Assembly: GCA_016218155.1 (NCBI GenBank)
Contig: JACREQ010000059.1
Location: 177,303-241,302, forward strand
Direction: 5' to 3'
Length of the DNA stretch: 64,000 bases
DNA from: Bacteroidia bacterium
Lineage (GTDB): Bacteria; Bacteroidota; Bacteroidia; Bacteroidales; GWA2-32-17
The notes under the pieces are model-generated. The model was not told where the DNA came from. It saw only the letters and a program-made list of their open reading frames with translations, and made no database searches. Below are positions 37,015 through 45,215 of the stretch, piece by piece. Made by a program: the position numbers and the translations under genes. Every line of letters begins with the position of its first letter. Position 1 is the first letter of the stretch.

Positions 37015-37896
37015 ATGGCGAATTTAAAAGAGATACGAAACAGTATTGCATCTGTAAGTTCAACAAAGCAGATTACCAGTGCCATGAAAATGGTATCGGC
37101 TGCAAAGTTGCGCAAATCACAGGATGCTGTACTTAAAATGAGACCTTACGCAAATAAGCTTCAGGAGGTTCTTGCAGAAGTTTGTGGTAATCTCGATAAT
37201 GCAAATGAAAATGCATTTATAAAGCATCGCGAAATTAAAAACGTACTTTTAATTGTTGTTACTTCTAACAGAGGAATGTGCGGTGCATTTAATTCTAATG
37301 TTATTCGTCGTGCATTACAATATGCAGAAGAAACTTTTCCGGTTCAGTTTGCAGCCAAAAAAGTACACTTTTTCTGTTTTGGAAAGAAGGGAGCAGATTT
37401 TTTAAGATCAAAGAATTATCCTGTTGCTGGTTTTGAAAATAAAATTTTCGATAACCTTAAATATCTCAGTACTGCAAAATTTGCCGATGAATTGATGCAA
37501 AAATATTCATTACATGAATATGATCGTATCGACATTCTTTATAACAAATTTAAAAATGCTGCTGTTCAGATTTTAACAACAGAACAGTATCTACCTGTGC
37601 CAATAAATAAGACTGTTTCGGGAAAAGGCTCACGTAAGTTCTATATTTTTGAACCAAACGAAGAAGATATTGTAAGCCAGTTAATACCTAAGACATTAAA
37701 AACACAGCTTTTTAAATCATTGTTGGATAGTTATGCAGCAGAACAAGGTGCAAGAATGACAGCAATGCATAAAGCAACTGATAATGCTACAGTATTAATT
37801 AACCATTTAAAGTTAACATATAACAAAGCGCGCCAGGCTGCAATTACTAATGAAATTTTAGAAATTGTTAGTGGTGCAAATGCACTGAAATCATAA
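37015..37896 (+). CDS. atpG: ATP synthase F1 subunit gamma
   Basis: 293 residues, full length. It opens ANLKEIRNSIASVSSTKQITSAMKMVSAAKL, as two motifs typical of the N-terminal shaft helix, and ends with the matching C-terminal helix MTAMHKATDNA and NKARQAAITNEILEIVSGA. This is the central rotor stalk. It is the last atp gene here; the beta and epsilon subunit genes do not follow and must be elsewhere in the genome. Confidence 0.97.
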   Translation: MANLKEIRNSIASVSSTKQITSAMKMVSAAKLRKSQDAVLKMRPYANKLQEVLAEVCGNLDNANENAFIKHREIKNVLLIVVTSNRGMCGAFNSNVIRRALQYAEETFPVQFAAKKVHFFCFGKKGADFLRSKNYPVAGFENKIFDNLKYLSTAKFADELMQKYSLHEYDRIDILYNKFKNAAVQILTTEQYLPVPINKTVSGKGSRKFYIFEPNEEDIVSQLIPKTLKTQLFKSLLDSYAAEQGARMTAMHKATDNATVLINHLKLTYNKARQAAITNEILEIVSGANALKS

Positions 37897-37897
37897 C

Positions 37898-37919
37898 AAT
37901 TACCAGTCTTTGGTAATTT
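37898..37919 (+). terminator. Weak hairpin after atpG
   Basis: An 8-bp stem (AATTACCA/TGGTAATT, loop of five) directly after the atpG stop. The following T-tract is very short, so termination may be partial. Confidence 0.4.
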
Positions 37920-37931
37920 AACATATTGCAA

Positions 37932-38816
37932 ATGAGTTCTGAAATTGTTAAAAATCCTTTGGGATATTATGAGGTTATACCCAAACCATCAGAGAAAGAA
38001 CTCCAGAATTATTATCATGATAAATATTATCAAGATAACCTGAAATATGAAAATAGCTATACCCTTAATGAGGTTAAGTATTTAAAAAATCGTAACGAAC
38101 AAAAACAGTTTATTTTAAATAATTATTCTGGAATAAACTATTCTTCCGGAACAATTCTAGATATTGGATGTGGAGAGGGGTGGACTATCTCTTTCTTTCA
38201 AGATTTAGGGTTCAATGTTACTGGTTTAGATTATAGCACACATGGTATTCTAACGCATAATCCAAATTTAGCAGAGAAAATTATATGTGGAGATATATAT
38301 GAAAACATTCAACAGTTAATTAAGGATAATAAAAAGTATGATATTATTTGGCTTGATAATTTATTAGAACACGTAATAGATCCACTTTCACTATTAGAAG
38401 ATTGTAAGAAATTGGCAACTGCTAACACAACCTTGGTAATTGAAGTTCCAAATGATTTTTCCACTTCACAAATGAAGTTATTAAACGAAGGAAAAATTCC
38501 AAATGAGTTTTGGGTAGTATTACCAGATCATTTAAACTATTTTTCTAAAGAAAGTTTAGATAATATTTCTTTAAAAGCAGGTTGGACAAATTATTATTCA
38601 ATTGCTGATTTCCCAATAGATTTCTTTTTGTTTAATGCTGATTCAAATTATGTGATAGATAAAACGAAAGGGAAAAATTGTCATTTTGCAAGAGTTGAGA
38701 TTGACAATATGTTTCACTCTATTTCTGTTGAGAATACAGTGCAATATTATAAATCGCTTGCGTTAATGGGCATTGGTCGGCAAATAATAAGTTTTTATAG
38801 ATTTACAAATATTTAA
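37932..38816 (+). CDS. Class I SAM-dependent methyltransferase
   Basis: About 294 residues from the ATG at 37932; the TTG six bases upstream is ignored. Motif I is ILDIGCGEGWTISFF (about residues 75-90), followed by VTGLDYS and the motif IIWLDNLLEHVIDP near 140, the UbiG/Methyltransf_23 pattern. The N-terminal 60 residues include LGYYEVIPKPSEKELQNYY, a feature of sugar-cluster methyltransferases with a short preceding helical domain. It is the first gene after atpG and starts a sugar-modification cassette. It probably methylates a sugar intermediate; the substrate is unknown. Confidence 0.83.
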   Translation: MSSEIVKNPLGYYEVIPKPSEKELQNYYHDKYYQDNLKYENSYTLNEVKYLKNRNEQKQFILNNYSGINYSSGTILDIGCGEGWTISFFQDLGFNVTGLDYSTHGILTHNPNLAEKIICGDIYENIQQLIKDNKKYDIIWLDNLLEHVIDPLSLLEDCKKLATANTTLVIEVPNDFSTSQMKLLNEGKIPNEFWVVLPDHLNYFSKESLDNISLKAGWTNYYSIADFPIDFFLFNADSNYVIDKTKGKNCHFARVEIDNMFHSISVENTVQYYKSLALMGIGRQIISFYRFTNI

Positions 38817-38825
38817 GTTTGAAAC

Positions 38826-39572
38826 ATGAAGAATATAAAAGTACTTTCTGGCGCTAATGAAAAGGAAAAAAATCTAAGGGAAGATTATTTGAAATTGTAT
38901 TCAGAAGCTCCAATTGCCGACAGCGAGAAAATTCAGAACATGGGTTTGTTTATTAACAGAATGAACTTATCAAGAATTTTATTTATGCAGGAGTTGTATC
39001 TTAAAATTATTAATGTACATGGTATAATTATCGAATTTGGAGTAAGGTGGGGTCAAAATTTATCGTTGTTTAGTAATTTTAGAGGAATATATGAACCATT
39101 TAATTATAATCGGAAAATTGTGGGTTTTGATACATTTGAAGGATTTCCAGAAGTTGACTTAAAAGATGGCGAAAAAGTTTCAGTTGGTGATTATAATGTA
39201 ACAAATAACTATGAAGATTATCTTGAAAAGGTTCTGATTTATCACGAGTCAGAAAGTCCAATTTCACATAAACGAAAATTTGAACTTGTAAAAGGTGATG
39301 CAACAAAGACTTTTGAAAAGTATTTAATTAGTCACCCGGAAACTATTGTTGCTTTTGCATATTTTGATTTTGATATTTATAAACCAACAAAAATTTGCTT
39401 GGAGCTTTTAATGGAAAGGGTTACAAAGGGCTCAGTAATTGCTTTTGATGAATTAAATTGTCCCGAATTTCCTGGCGAGACTTTAGCATTAATGGAAGTA
39501 ATGGGATTAAAAAAATATTCTATAAGAAGAAGTCCTTTAACACCTTTGATTTCATATTTAACTATTGAATAA
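38826..39572 (+). CDS. TylF-like methyltransferase family protein
   Basis: 248 residues. It shows IIEFGVRWGQNLSLFSNF (about 66-83) as a SAM-binding motif, FDTFEGFPEVD near 100, and the acidic FAYFDFDIYKPTKICLELL near 180, where two Asp residues would bind a metal as in TylF/macrocin-type O-methyltransferases. Members of this group are often mis-annotated as CoA-transferases; I see no CoA-transferase features. It lies nine bases after the previous methyltransferase. The methyl acceptor is unknown. Confidence 0.7.
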   Translation: MKNIKVLSGANEKEKNLREDYLKLYSEAPIADSEKIQNMGLFINRMNLSRILFMQELYLKIINVHGIIIEFGVRWGQNLSLFSNFRGIYEPFNYNRKIVGFDTFEGFPEVDLKDGEKVSVGDYNVTNNYEDYLEKVLIYHESESPISHKRKFELVKGDATKTFEKYLISHPETIVAFAYFDFDIYKPTKICLELLMERVTKGSVIAFDELNCPEFPGETLALMEVMGLKKYSIRRSPLTPLISYLTIE

Positions 39573-39573
39573 A

Positions 39574-40149
39574 ATGGAATCGTATAAGTGCTTGGATTCT
39601 GCTAAGTACGAAATTGGAGATTATTCCCTAATTAGTTTAAGGGAAGAAGATATTTATAAAATTAAGGTTTGGCGTAATTCTCAAATGGACGTGTTGCGTC
39701 AAAACAAAGTATTAACTGATACAGATCAGGAAAATTATTATAAAAATGCTATTTTACCTACATTTTCTCAATCAAATCCCAAACAAATTCTTTTTAGTTT
39801 ACTTTATTTGAATCAATGTATTGGTTATGGTGGTTTAACCAATATTGACTGGGAATCTAAAAGAGCAGAAATGTCTTTTCTTGTTGATGTAAATAGAGTA
39901 AATAATAAAGATATTTATATTAAAGATTTTACAACCTATATTGCTCTTATAAAGAAAGTGGCATTTAAAGAGTTGAAATTTAATCGGTTATTTACCGAAA
40001 CGTTTGATATTAGACCATTACATATTTCAATATTAGAATCATGTGGGTTTGTTTTTGAAGGTAAAATGAAGCAGCATGTATTTATAAATGATAAATTTGT
40101 AGATTCATTAATTCATGGAATTTTAAAAGAAGATTACAGAGATGCTTAA
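39574..40149 (+). CDS. GNAT-family acetyltransferase, PseH/RimJ-like
   Basis: 191 residues from the ATG at 39574 (TTG nine bases upstream not used). The GNAT core shows YSLISLREEDIYKIKVWRN at the start and YGGLTNIDWESKRAEMSFLV in the central strands, and ends NRLFTETFDIRPLHISILESCGFVFEGK. This is the pattern of RimJ/RimL and PseH-type enzymes that acylate amino sugars. Next to a pseudaminic-acid-synthase-like gene, a role in N-acetylation of a nucleotide amino sugar is likely but not proven. The last 8 bases overlap the next ORF. Confidence 0.75.
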   Translation: MESYKCLDSAKYEIGDYSLISLREEDIYKIKVWRNSQMDVLRQNKVLTDTDQENYYKNAILPTFSQSNPKQILFSLLYLNQCIGYGGLTNIDWESKRAEMSFLVDVNRVNNKDIYIKDFTTYIALIKKVAFKELKFNRLFTETFDIRPLHISILESCGFVFEGKMKQHVFINDKFVDSLIHGILKEDYRDA

Positions 40150-42061
40150 AGGAAAAAGAATTTTTATTAGTGGAGGAAATGGTGTTATAGGAAAAGAACT
40201 TGTCGGTAAGCTTTACCAACAAGGTGCAATAATTTTTGTAGGTGATTTAAAACCGAGACCATTAGATTTGCCTTCAGAAATTATTTACAGGCAAGGTGAT
40301 TTAAATTATATTACAAAGGAAGAAATTGAAGAATTTGCACCAGAATATTTTATTCATTTAGCTGCTACTTTTGAGCGGTCTGTTGAAACTTATGAGTTTT
40401 GGGATGAAAATCATTGGCATAATGTAAGACTTTCAACATACTTAATGACTCAGATGAAAGATTTGCAGTCATTAAAAAAAGTAGTATTTGCTTCAAGCTA
40501 TCTAATTTATAACCCTGAATTATATACTTTTGATAATGCTCAGATAAAGTCATATCGACTAAAAGAAACCGATACTATTTATCCAAGAAATTTGACAGGA
40601 GTTGCTAAACTAAACCATGAAATCGAACTAAGATTTTTACAGGAATTTAATCAAAACCGGTACAGAATTGTTTGTGCAAGGATTTATCGTAGTTACGGAA
40701 AAAATTCAAGAGATATAATTTCTCGTTGGATAAGAGCATTGTTAAAGGACGAAGAGCTTACCGTTTACTGTAAACAAGGGATGTTTGATTATATCTATGC
40801 AGGGGAAGTTGCCGAAGGATTAATTCGTTTAGCTGATTGTGAGCAAGCAGAAGGAATTATTAATCTTGGTAATGATAATGCCAGAAAAGTTGAAGAGGTT
40901 TTGAATGTTTTAAAACGGCATTTTCCTGAATTAAAATATAAAGAAATTGAAAGCAATATTCCGTATGAAGCATCACAAGCTAATATGGATTTTTATAATA
41001 GTGTTGTTGGCTGGAAACCTCAAAGACAGATTGAGGATACAATACCAGAAATGATTGAGTATGAGAAAAAGAATGGATATGTTGATGAACTTGAGAATCT
41101 CAATTTTTCAGTACTTGTAACAAGTATTTCAAGAAAAATTCCAATGTTAAAAGCAATACGAAAGGCTTGCAAAAAACTATCTTGTAATATTCAACTTATT
41201 GGTGCAGATGTAAACTCAGCATGTATTGGAAAACATTTTGTAGATAAATTTTGGCAAATGCCAAAAATAAATGATTTGTCAATTGAACATGTTATTGATT
41301 TTTGTAAACAGAATAATGTAAAAGCAATTATTCCAAGCCGTGACGGAGAACTTCAATTTTGGGCAGGTCATAAAACCGAATTGAAAAATAGTGGGATAAA
41401 TGTTATGGTGAGTAATATTGCAAGTATTAATATAACATTAGATAAATTATTGTTCAATAAATTCCTGTGTGATAGCTCAATTCCTGATATTTCTACCTCC
41501 GATAATATAAATAATCTGAATGCTGACAAATTTGTGGTTAAAGAAAGATATGGTGCCGGATCTTTAAATATTGGAGTTAATTTAACGAAGGAAATGGCAA
41601 CTCTTCATTCTAACAAATTACAACATCCGTTATTTCAGGAATATATAAAAGGAGAAGAGTTTAGTGTTGATGCCTATATATCAAATAATAATAAAATAAA
41701 AGGAATAATTGTTAGGGCAAGAGAAGAGGTTGTAAATGGAGAATCTCAAATTACAACGACAGTGAACGACCCAGTATTAAAAGAAATTTCACTACAATTG
41801 ATTGAGAAATTAAATTTATACGGGCACGTTGTTTTACAAGTTATTAAAACAGCAAACAATAAAGTGCACTTTATTGAATGTAATAGCCGTTTTGGAGGTG
41901 CTTCTACATTAAGTTTGGCTTGTGGATTGGATAGTTTCTATTGGTTTTTATTAGAAAGTATAGGAACTTCAATTGATAATTACCTGTTTATAAAACAAAC
42001 TAAGGTTAAAACTCAAATTCGATATCCTGAAGATATTGTAATAAATGGTACTGATTTTTGA
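40142..42061 (+). CDS. Fusion: SDR epimerase/dehydratase-like domain plus ATP-grasp domain
   Basis: 639 residues. Residues 1-310 are an extended SDR with the NAD motif GGNGVIG (11-17) and VVFASSYLIYN, but the usual YxxxK is TGVAK: the catalytic tyrosine is Thr. Residues 320-639 are a CarB/PylC-like ATP-grasp unit with FSVLVTSISRKIPML as the pre-ATP-grasp start, DKFVVKERYGAGSLNIG as the glycine-rich ATP loop, QEYIKGEEFSVDAYI, and the metal-binding HFIECNSRFGG. An ATP-grasp enzyme makes an amide or peptide-like bond by acyl phosphate. Fused to an SDR it suggests amino-acyl or similar decoration of a sugar. That function is inference. It overlaps both neighbours. Confidence 0.85.
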   Translation: MLKGKRIFISGGNGVIGKELVGKLYQQGAIIFVGDLKPRPLDLPSEIIYRQGDLNYITKEEIEEFAPEYFIHLAATFERSVETYEFWDENHWHNVRLSTYLMTQMKDLQSLKKVVFASSYLIYNPELYTFDNAQIKSYRLKETDTIYPRNLTGVAKLNHEIELRFLQEFNQNRYRIVCARIYRSYGKNSRDIISRWIRALLKDEELTVYCKQGMFDYIYAGEVAEGLIRLADCEQAEGIINLGNDNARKVEEVLNVLKRHFPELKYKEIESNIPYEASQANMDFYNSVVGWKPQRQIEDTIPEMIEYEKKNGYVDELENLNFSVLVTSISRKIPMLKAIRKACKKLSCNIQLIGADVNSACIGKHFVDKFWQMPKINDLSIEHVIDFCKQNNVKAIIPSRDGELQFWAGHKTELKNSGINVMVSNIASINITLDKLLFNKFLCDSSIPDISTSDNINNLNADKFVVKERYGAGSLNIGVNLTKEMATLHSNKLQHPLFQEYIKGEEFSVDAYISNNNKIKGIIVRAREEVVNGESQITTTVNDPVLKEISLQLIEKLNLYGHVVLQVIKTANNKVHFIECNSRFGGASTLSLACGLDSFYWFLLESIGTSIDNYLFIKQTKVKTQIRYPEDIVINGTDF

Positions 42062-42710
42062 TTTAGACGACACTTTATACGAAGAACTTTCGTATGTTAG
42101 AAGCGGATTTAGAGCCGTTTCGAAATATATTAATCAAAAATATAATATTAACGAAGAGACTGTTTTTAAAGAATTGTATAATCAAGTTTTAATTTCGCGA
42201 AATAATGTTTTTAATATTGTTTTTAAAAAATACAATATTGATCAGAAGTCGATAATTAAAAAGTCTCTTATGATTTATAGAAATCATTTACCTGAGATTT
42301 CTCTTTATCCTGACGCAGTAAGGTGTTTTAAAAGATTTTCATATCTTGATAAATTTATTGTAACAGATGGTAATAAAATTGTACAAAATAATAAATGTAA
42401 AGCATTAAAGTTAGAAAATATTGTTAATAAATGTATTATAACACACCGTTATAGCATTAAGCATGCAAAACCTTCACCGTATGTTTTCACGTTGTTGTCA
42501 AAAAAATTAAAACTATTGCCATCTCAAATAATTTATATTGCAGATAATCCAAATAAAGATTTTGTAGGGATTAAACCTATTGGATTTAAAACAATAAGGA
42601 TTAAAAGGGGAATGTTTTCTAATGTTGAACTCGACAAAGCACACGAAGCAGATATAACAATATATACATTAGATGACTTAGATGAAAATCTTTTAAAAAC
42701 ACTATTATGA
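42045..42710 (+). CDS. HAD-superfamily hydrolase
   Basis: 221 residues. Motif I is FDLDDTLY with the nucleophile D6 and D8, motif II is FIVTDGNK near residue 105, and motif III is YIADNPNKDF near 166. The cap is a small alpha-helical C1 type inserted at about 15-85. These point to a phosphatase of the HAD-IA group. It overlaps the ATP-grasp gene by 17 bases and the next gene by 4, so it is coupled to both. A sugar phosphatase step for a nine-carbon sugar is a reasonable guess. Confidence 0.87.
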   Translation: MVLIFDLDDTLYEELSYVRSGFRAVSKYINQKYNINEETVFKELYNQVLISRNNVFNIVFKKYNIDQKSIIKKSLMIYRNHLPEISLYPDAVRCFKRFSYLDKFIVTDGNKIVQNNKCKALKLENIVNKCIITHRYSIKHAKPSPYVFTLLSKKLKLLPSQIIYIADNPNKDFVGIKPIGFKTIRIKRGMFSNVELDKAHEADITIYTLDDLDENLLKTLL

Positions 42711-43747
42711 AAATTAAAGATTTTGAATTAAATCAAAACTCCGGAACCTTTATTATAGCAGAATTATCTGCAAATCATAATCAAGATTTTGATTTAGCAG
42801 TAAAAACAATTGAAGAAGTAGCAAAAACAGGTGCTGATGCAGTAAAGATTCAAACGTACACAGCAGATACTATAACAATTGATTGTAATAATAAGTATTT
42901 TCAAATTAATCAAGGAACAATTTGGGATGGAAAAACTCTTTATGAATTGTATAAAGAGGCTTTTACTCCATGGGATTGGCAGCCCAAATTAAAAGAAATT
43001 GCTGAAAAGTTGGGACTAATATTTTTTTCTTCTCCGTTTGATTTTACAGCCGTTGATTTTCTTGAAAAAATAAATGTTCCTGCTTACAAAATAGCAAGTT
43101 TTGAAATAACTGATATTCCATTAATTGAATATGTTGCTAAAAAAGGTAAGCCAGTTATTCTTTCAATAGGTATAGCTACAATTGAGGATATTCAACTTGC
43201 AGTTGACACTTGCAGAAAAGTAGGCAATAACCAAATTGCACTATTAAAATGTACTTCATCTTACCCAGCTCCAATTGAGGAAGCAAATCTTGCAACAATT
43301 CAGGATTTAACTAAACGGTTTAATGTTATTGCTGGACTATCAGATCATACAATTTCAAATTCAACATCAATTGCAGCTGTTGCATTAGGAGCAAAAATCA
43401 TCGAAAAACATTTTATAATAGATCGTTCTATTGGTGGACCAGATGCTTCTTTTTCTATTGAACCAAATGAATTAAAGCATTTAGTACAAAATGTAAGAGA
43501 AGTTGAAAAAGCAATTGGGACGGTTTCCTATGAGTTATCACCTAAAGTATTAAAAAGCAAAGAACATTCTCGTTCATTATTTGTTGTTAAGAACATTAAT
43601 GCAGGTGATGTTTTTACAAATGAAAATGTTCGTTCTATAAGACCAGGGTTTGGTTTGCATACGAAATTTCTTGTAGAAATTATTGGAAAAACAGCTAAAA
43701 CCTTTATCCCAATTGGGACTCCATTGAGCTGGGAATTAGTAGAATAA
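42707..43747 (+). CDS. pseI: Pseudaminic acid synthase-like (NeuB/PseI family)
   Basis: 346 residues with a TIM-barrel NeuB domain and C-terminal SAF domain (about 285-346). Diagnostic motifs: IIAELSANHNQDFDLA (about 17-32), GADAVKIQTY, YKIASFEITD, LLKCTSSYPAP, GLSDHT and IIEKHFIIDRSIGGPDASFS. SANHN and GGPDASFS fit PseI better than sialic acid synthase. The enzyme condenses phosphoenolpyruvate with a six-carbon amino sugar to make a nonulosonic acid. The other pseudaminic-pathway genes (pseB, pseC, pseF, pseG) are not in the window. Confidence 0.9.
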   Translation: MKIKDFELNQNSGTFIIAELSANHNQDFDLAVKTIEEVAKTGADAVKIQTYTADTITIDCNNKYFQINQGTIWDGKTLYELYKEAFTPWDWQPKLKEIAEKLGLIFFSSPFDFTAVDFLEKINVPAYKIASFEITDIPLIEYVAKKGKPVILSIGIATIEDIQLAVDTCRKVGNNQIALLKCTSSYPAPIEEANLATIQDLTKRFNVIAGLSDHTISNSTSIAAVALGAKIIEKHFIIDRSIGGPDASFSIEPNELKHLVQNVREVEKAIGTVSYELSPKVLKSKEHSRSLFVVKNINAGDVFTNENVRSIRPGFGLHTKFLVEIIGKTAKTFIPIGTPLSWELVE

Positions 43748-43799
43748 AAGGTAACTTTATTTTTTTTGCTTCGTAAAATTAAAACTTAAAAATTTCTAA

Positions 43800-45215
43800 A
43801 TGAAAAATCTTTTTATTGTTATTTTTTCTTTGACTATTATAACTGTAAATGCCCAAAGAGAAGATCATACTTGGTATTTTAGTGCAACAAATAAAGGATT
43901 ATTTTTTGATTTTAATACAAATGCTGTTTCAGTAACTTCTGAGCATGCGCCACTATCTTATGAAGGTTGTGGTGTTGCAGCAGACCCTCTAACGGGAGTA
44001 GTACTATTTTACTCAAATGGGATTAAGGTTTGCGACAAAAGCCATTTAACAATGCCTAATGGTAGTAATTTGTTTGGTAATATTACCAGTGCTACAAATG
44101 GGATTGCATGCCCTATGCCTGGGCAACCAAATAAATATTACCTTTTTTGCAATAGTGCAAATTCACCTAATTCAGGTACAATTTATTATTCTATAATTGA
44201 TATGAATTTGTCAGGAAATGGCACTGTTTCTTCTCCTCTTGGTGATATTGTCTCCGGTCAAAAAAATATTTCTTTAGTTTCTGGTTCATCTGAGGGATTT
44301 GTTACTATACCTGGGGGTAATAATGATTACTGGTTAGTAATGTCGCAGAATAACTCAAATATTTTAAAAACTTTCAGAATAACAACTACAGGAATCTCTT
44401 TGTTTCATACTGACACAATAAGTTTTGTTATAGGCGATGCAAGAACAATTAAATATAGTATTTCTAATAATAAAATTACTATTGCAAATATGGTGGAATG
44501 TCAGGGTAGTTTTGTTGCAGATTTTAATCCTTTTTCAGGATTGATTTCGAATTTTATTTCTATTCCAGGCAGTATACTCGGAACTGCGACTAATTATTGG
44601 ACAGGATTTTATGATAGTGAATGGTCGCCTGATGGAACAAAATTATATTTATCAAAGTATAGAATGGCATCTGGTAGTGGACGTATTTATCAATATGATT
44701 TAAACTATCCAGTAAATCCTGTCAGTTTAGTGTATACTTTTTCTGGAGATAATAATAATGTTGTACAAGGGTTACAACTTGCGCCCGATAGTAAGATTTA
44801 TATTTTATATGTAAATAATACTTATTCTGATTCGAGACTAATTGGTGCAATTAGTTTACCTAATATAGCAGGAACTGGTTGTACTGTTATCCCTAATGTT
44901 TTGGATATGGGAGCTTCCTTTCCAATGACTGGAATTTTTCCGCAATTTGGTGTTCCTTACAAGTATTTTCCAAGCAATACAAATGTTATTGAAGAAAATA
45001 TAATTAATGTTTATCCCAATCCTACTAGTGATAAACTAAATATATGTGGGTTTATTGGAAATGAGGTATCTGTTATAGATGCTTTAGGTAATTGTTTACT
45101 GAAAGAAAGAAATTATGGGACAATAAATGTATCATCATTAAATAATGGGATATATTTCATACAAATTAAATGTAACCAAAAAGAATATTATTCAAAATTT
45201 ATAATTAAAAGATAA
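43800..45215 (+). CDS. T9SS-secreted protein, propeller-like N-terminal region
   Basis: 471 residues with a signal peptide (ends VNAQ, about residue 19). The mature protein starts REDHTWYFSATNKG and has repeated Asn/Gly-rich strands, suggesting a beta-propeller or similar repeat fold; this family also occurs in gliding- or surface-linked proteins of Bacteroidota. The C-terminus is a type A sorting domain: INVYPNPTSDKL, then NNGIYFIQIKCNQK and the final KFIIKR. It should cross the outer membrane by the type IX system. It is a paralog of the next gene and the two overlap by one base. Confidence 0.85.
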   Translation: MKNLFIVIFSLTIITVNAQREDHTWYFSATNKGLFFDFNTNAVSVTSEHAPLSYEGCGVAADPLTGVVLFYSNGIKVCDKSHLTMPNGSNLFGNITSATNGIACPMPGQPNKYYLFCNSANSPNSGTIYYSIIDMNLSGNGTVSSPLGDIVSGQKNISLVSGSSEGFVTIPGGNNDYWLVMSQNNSNILKTFRITTTGISLFHTDTISFVIGDARTIKYSISNNKITIANMVECQGSFVADFNPFSGLISNFISIPGSILGTATNYWTGFYDSEWSPDGTKLYLSKYRMASGSGRIYQYDLNYPVNPVSLVYTFSGDNNNVVQGLQLAPDSKIYILYVNNTYSDSRLIGAISLPNIAGTGCTVIPNVLDMGASFPMTGIFPQFGVPYKYFPSNTNVIEENIINVYPNPTSDKLNICGFIGNEVSVIDALGNCLLKERNYGTINVSSLNNGIYFIQIKCNQKEYYSKFIIKR

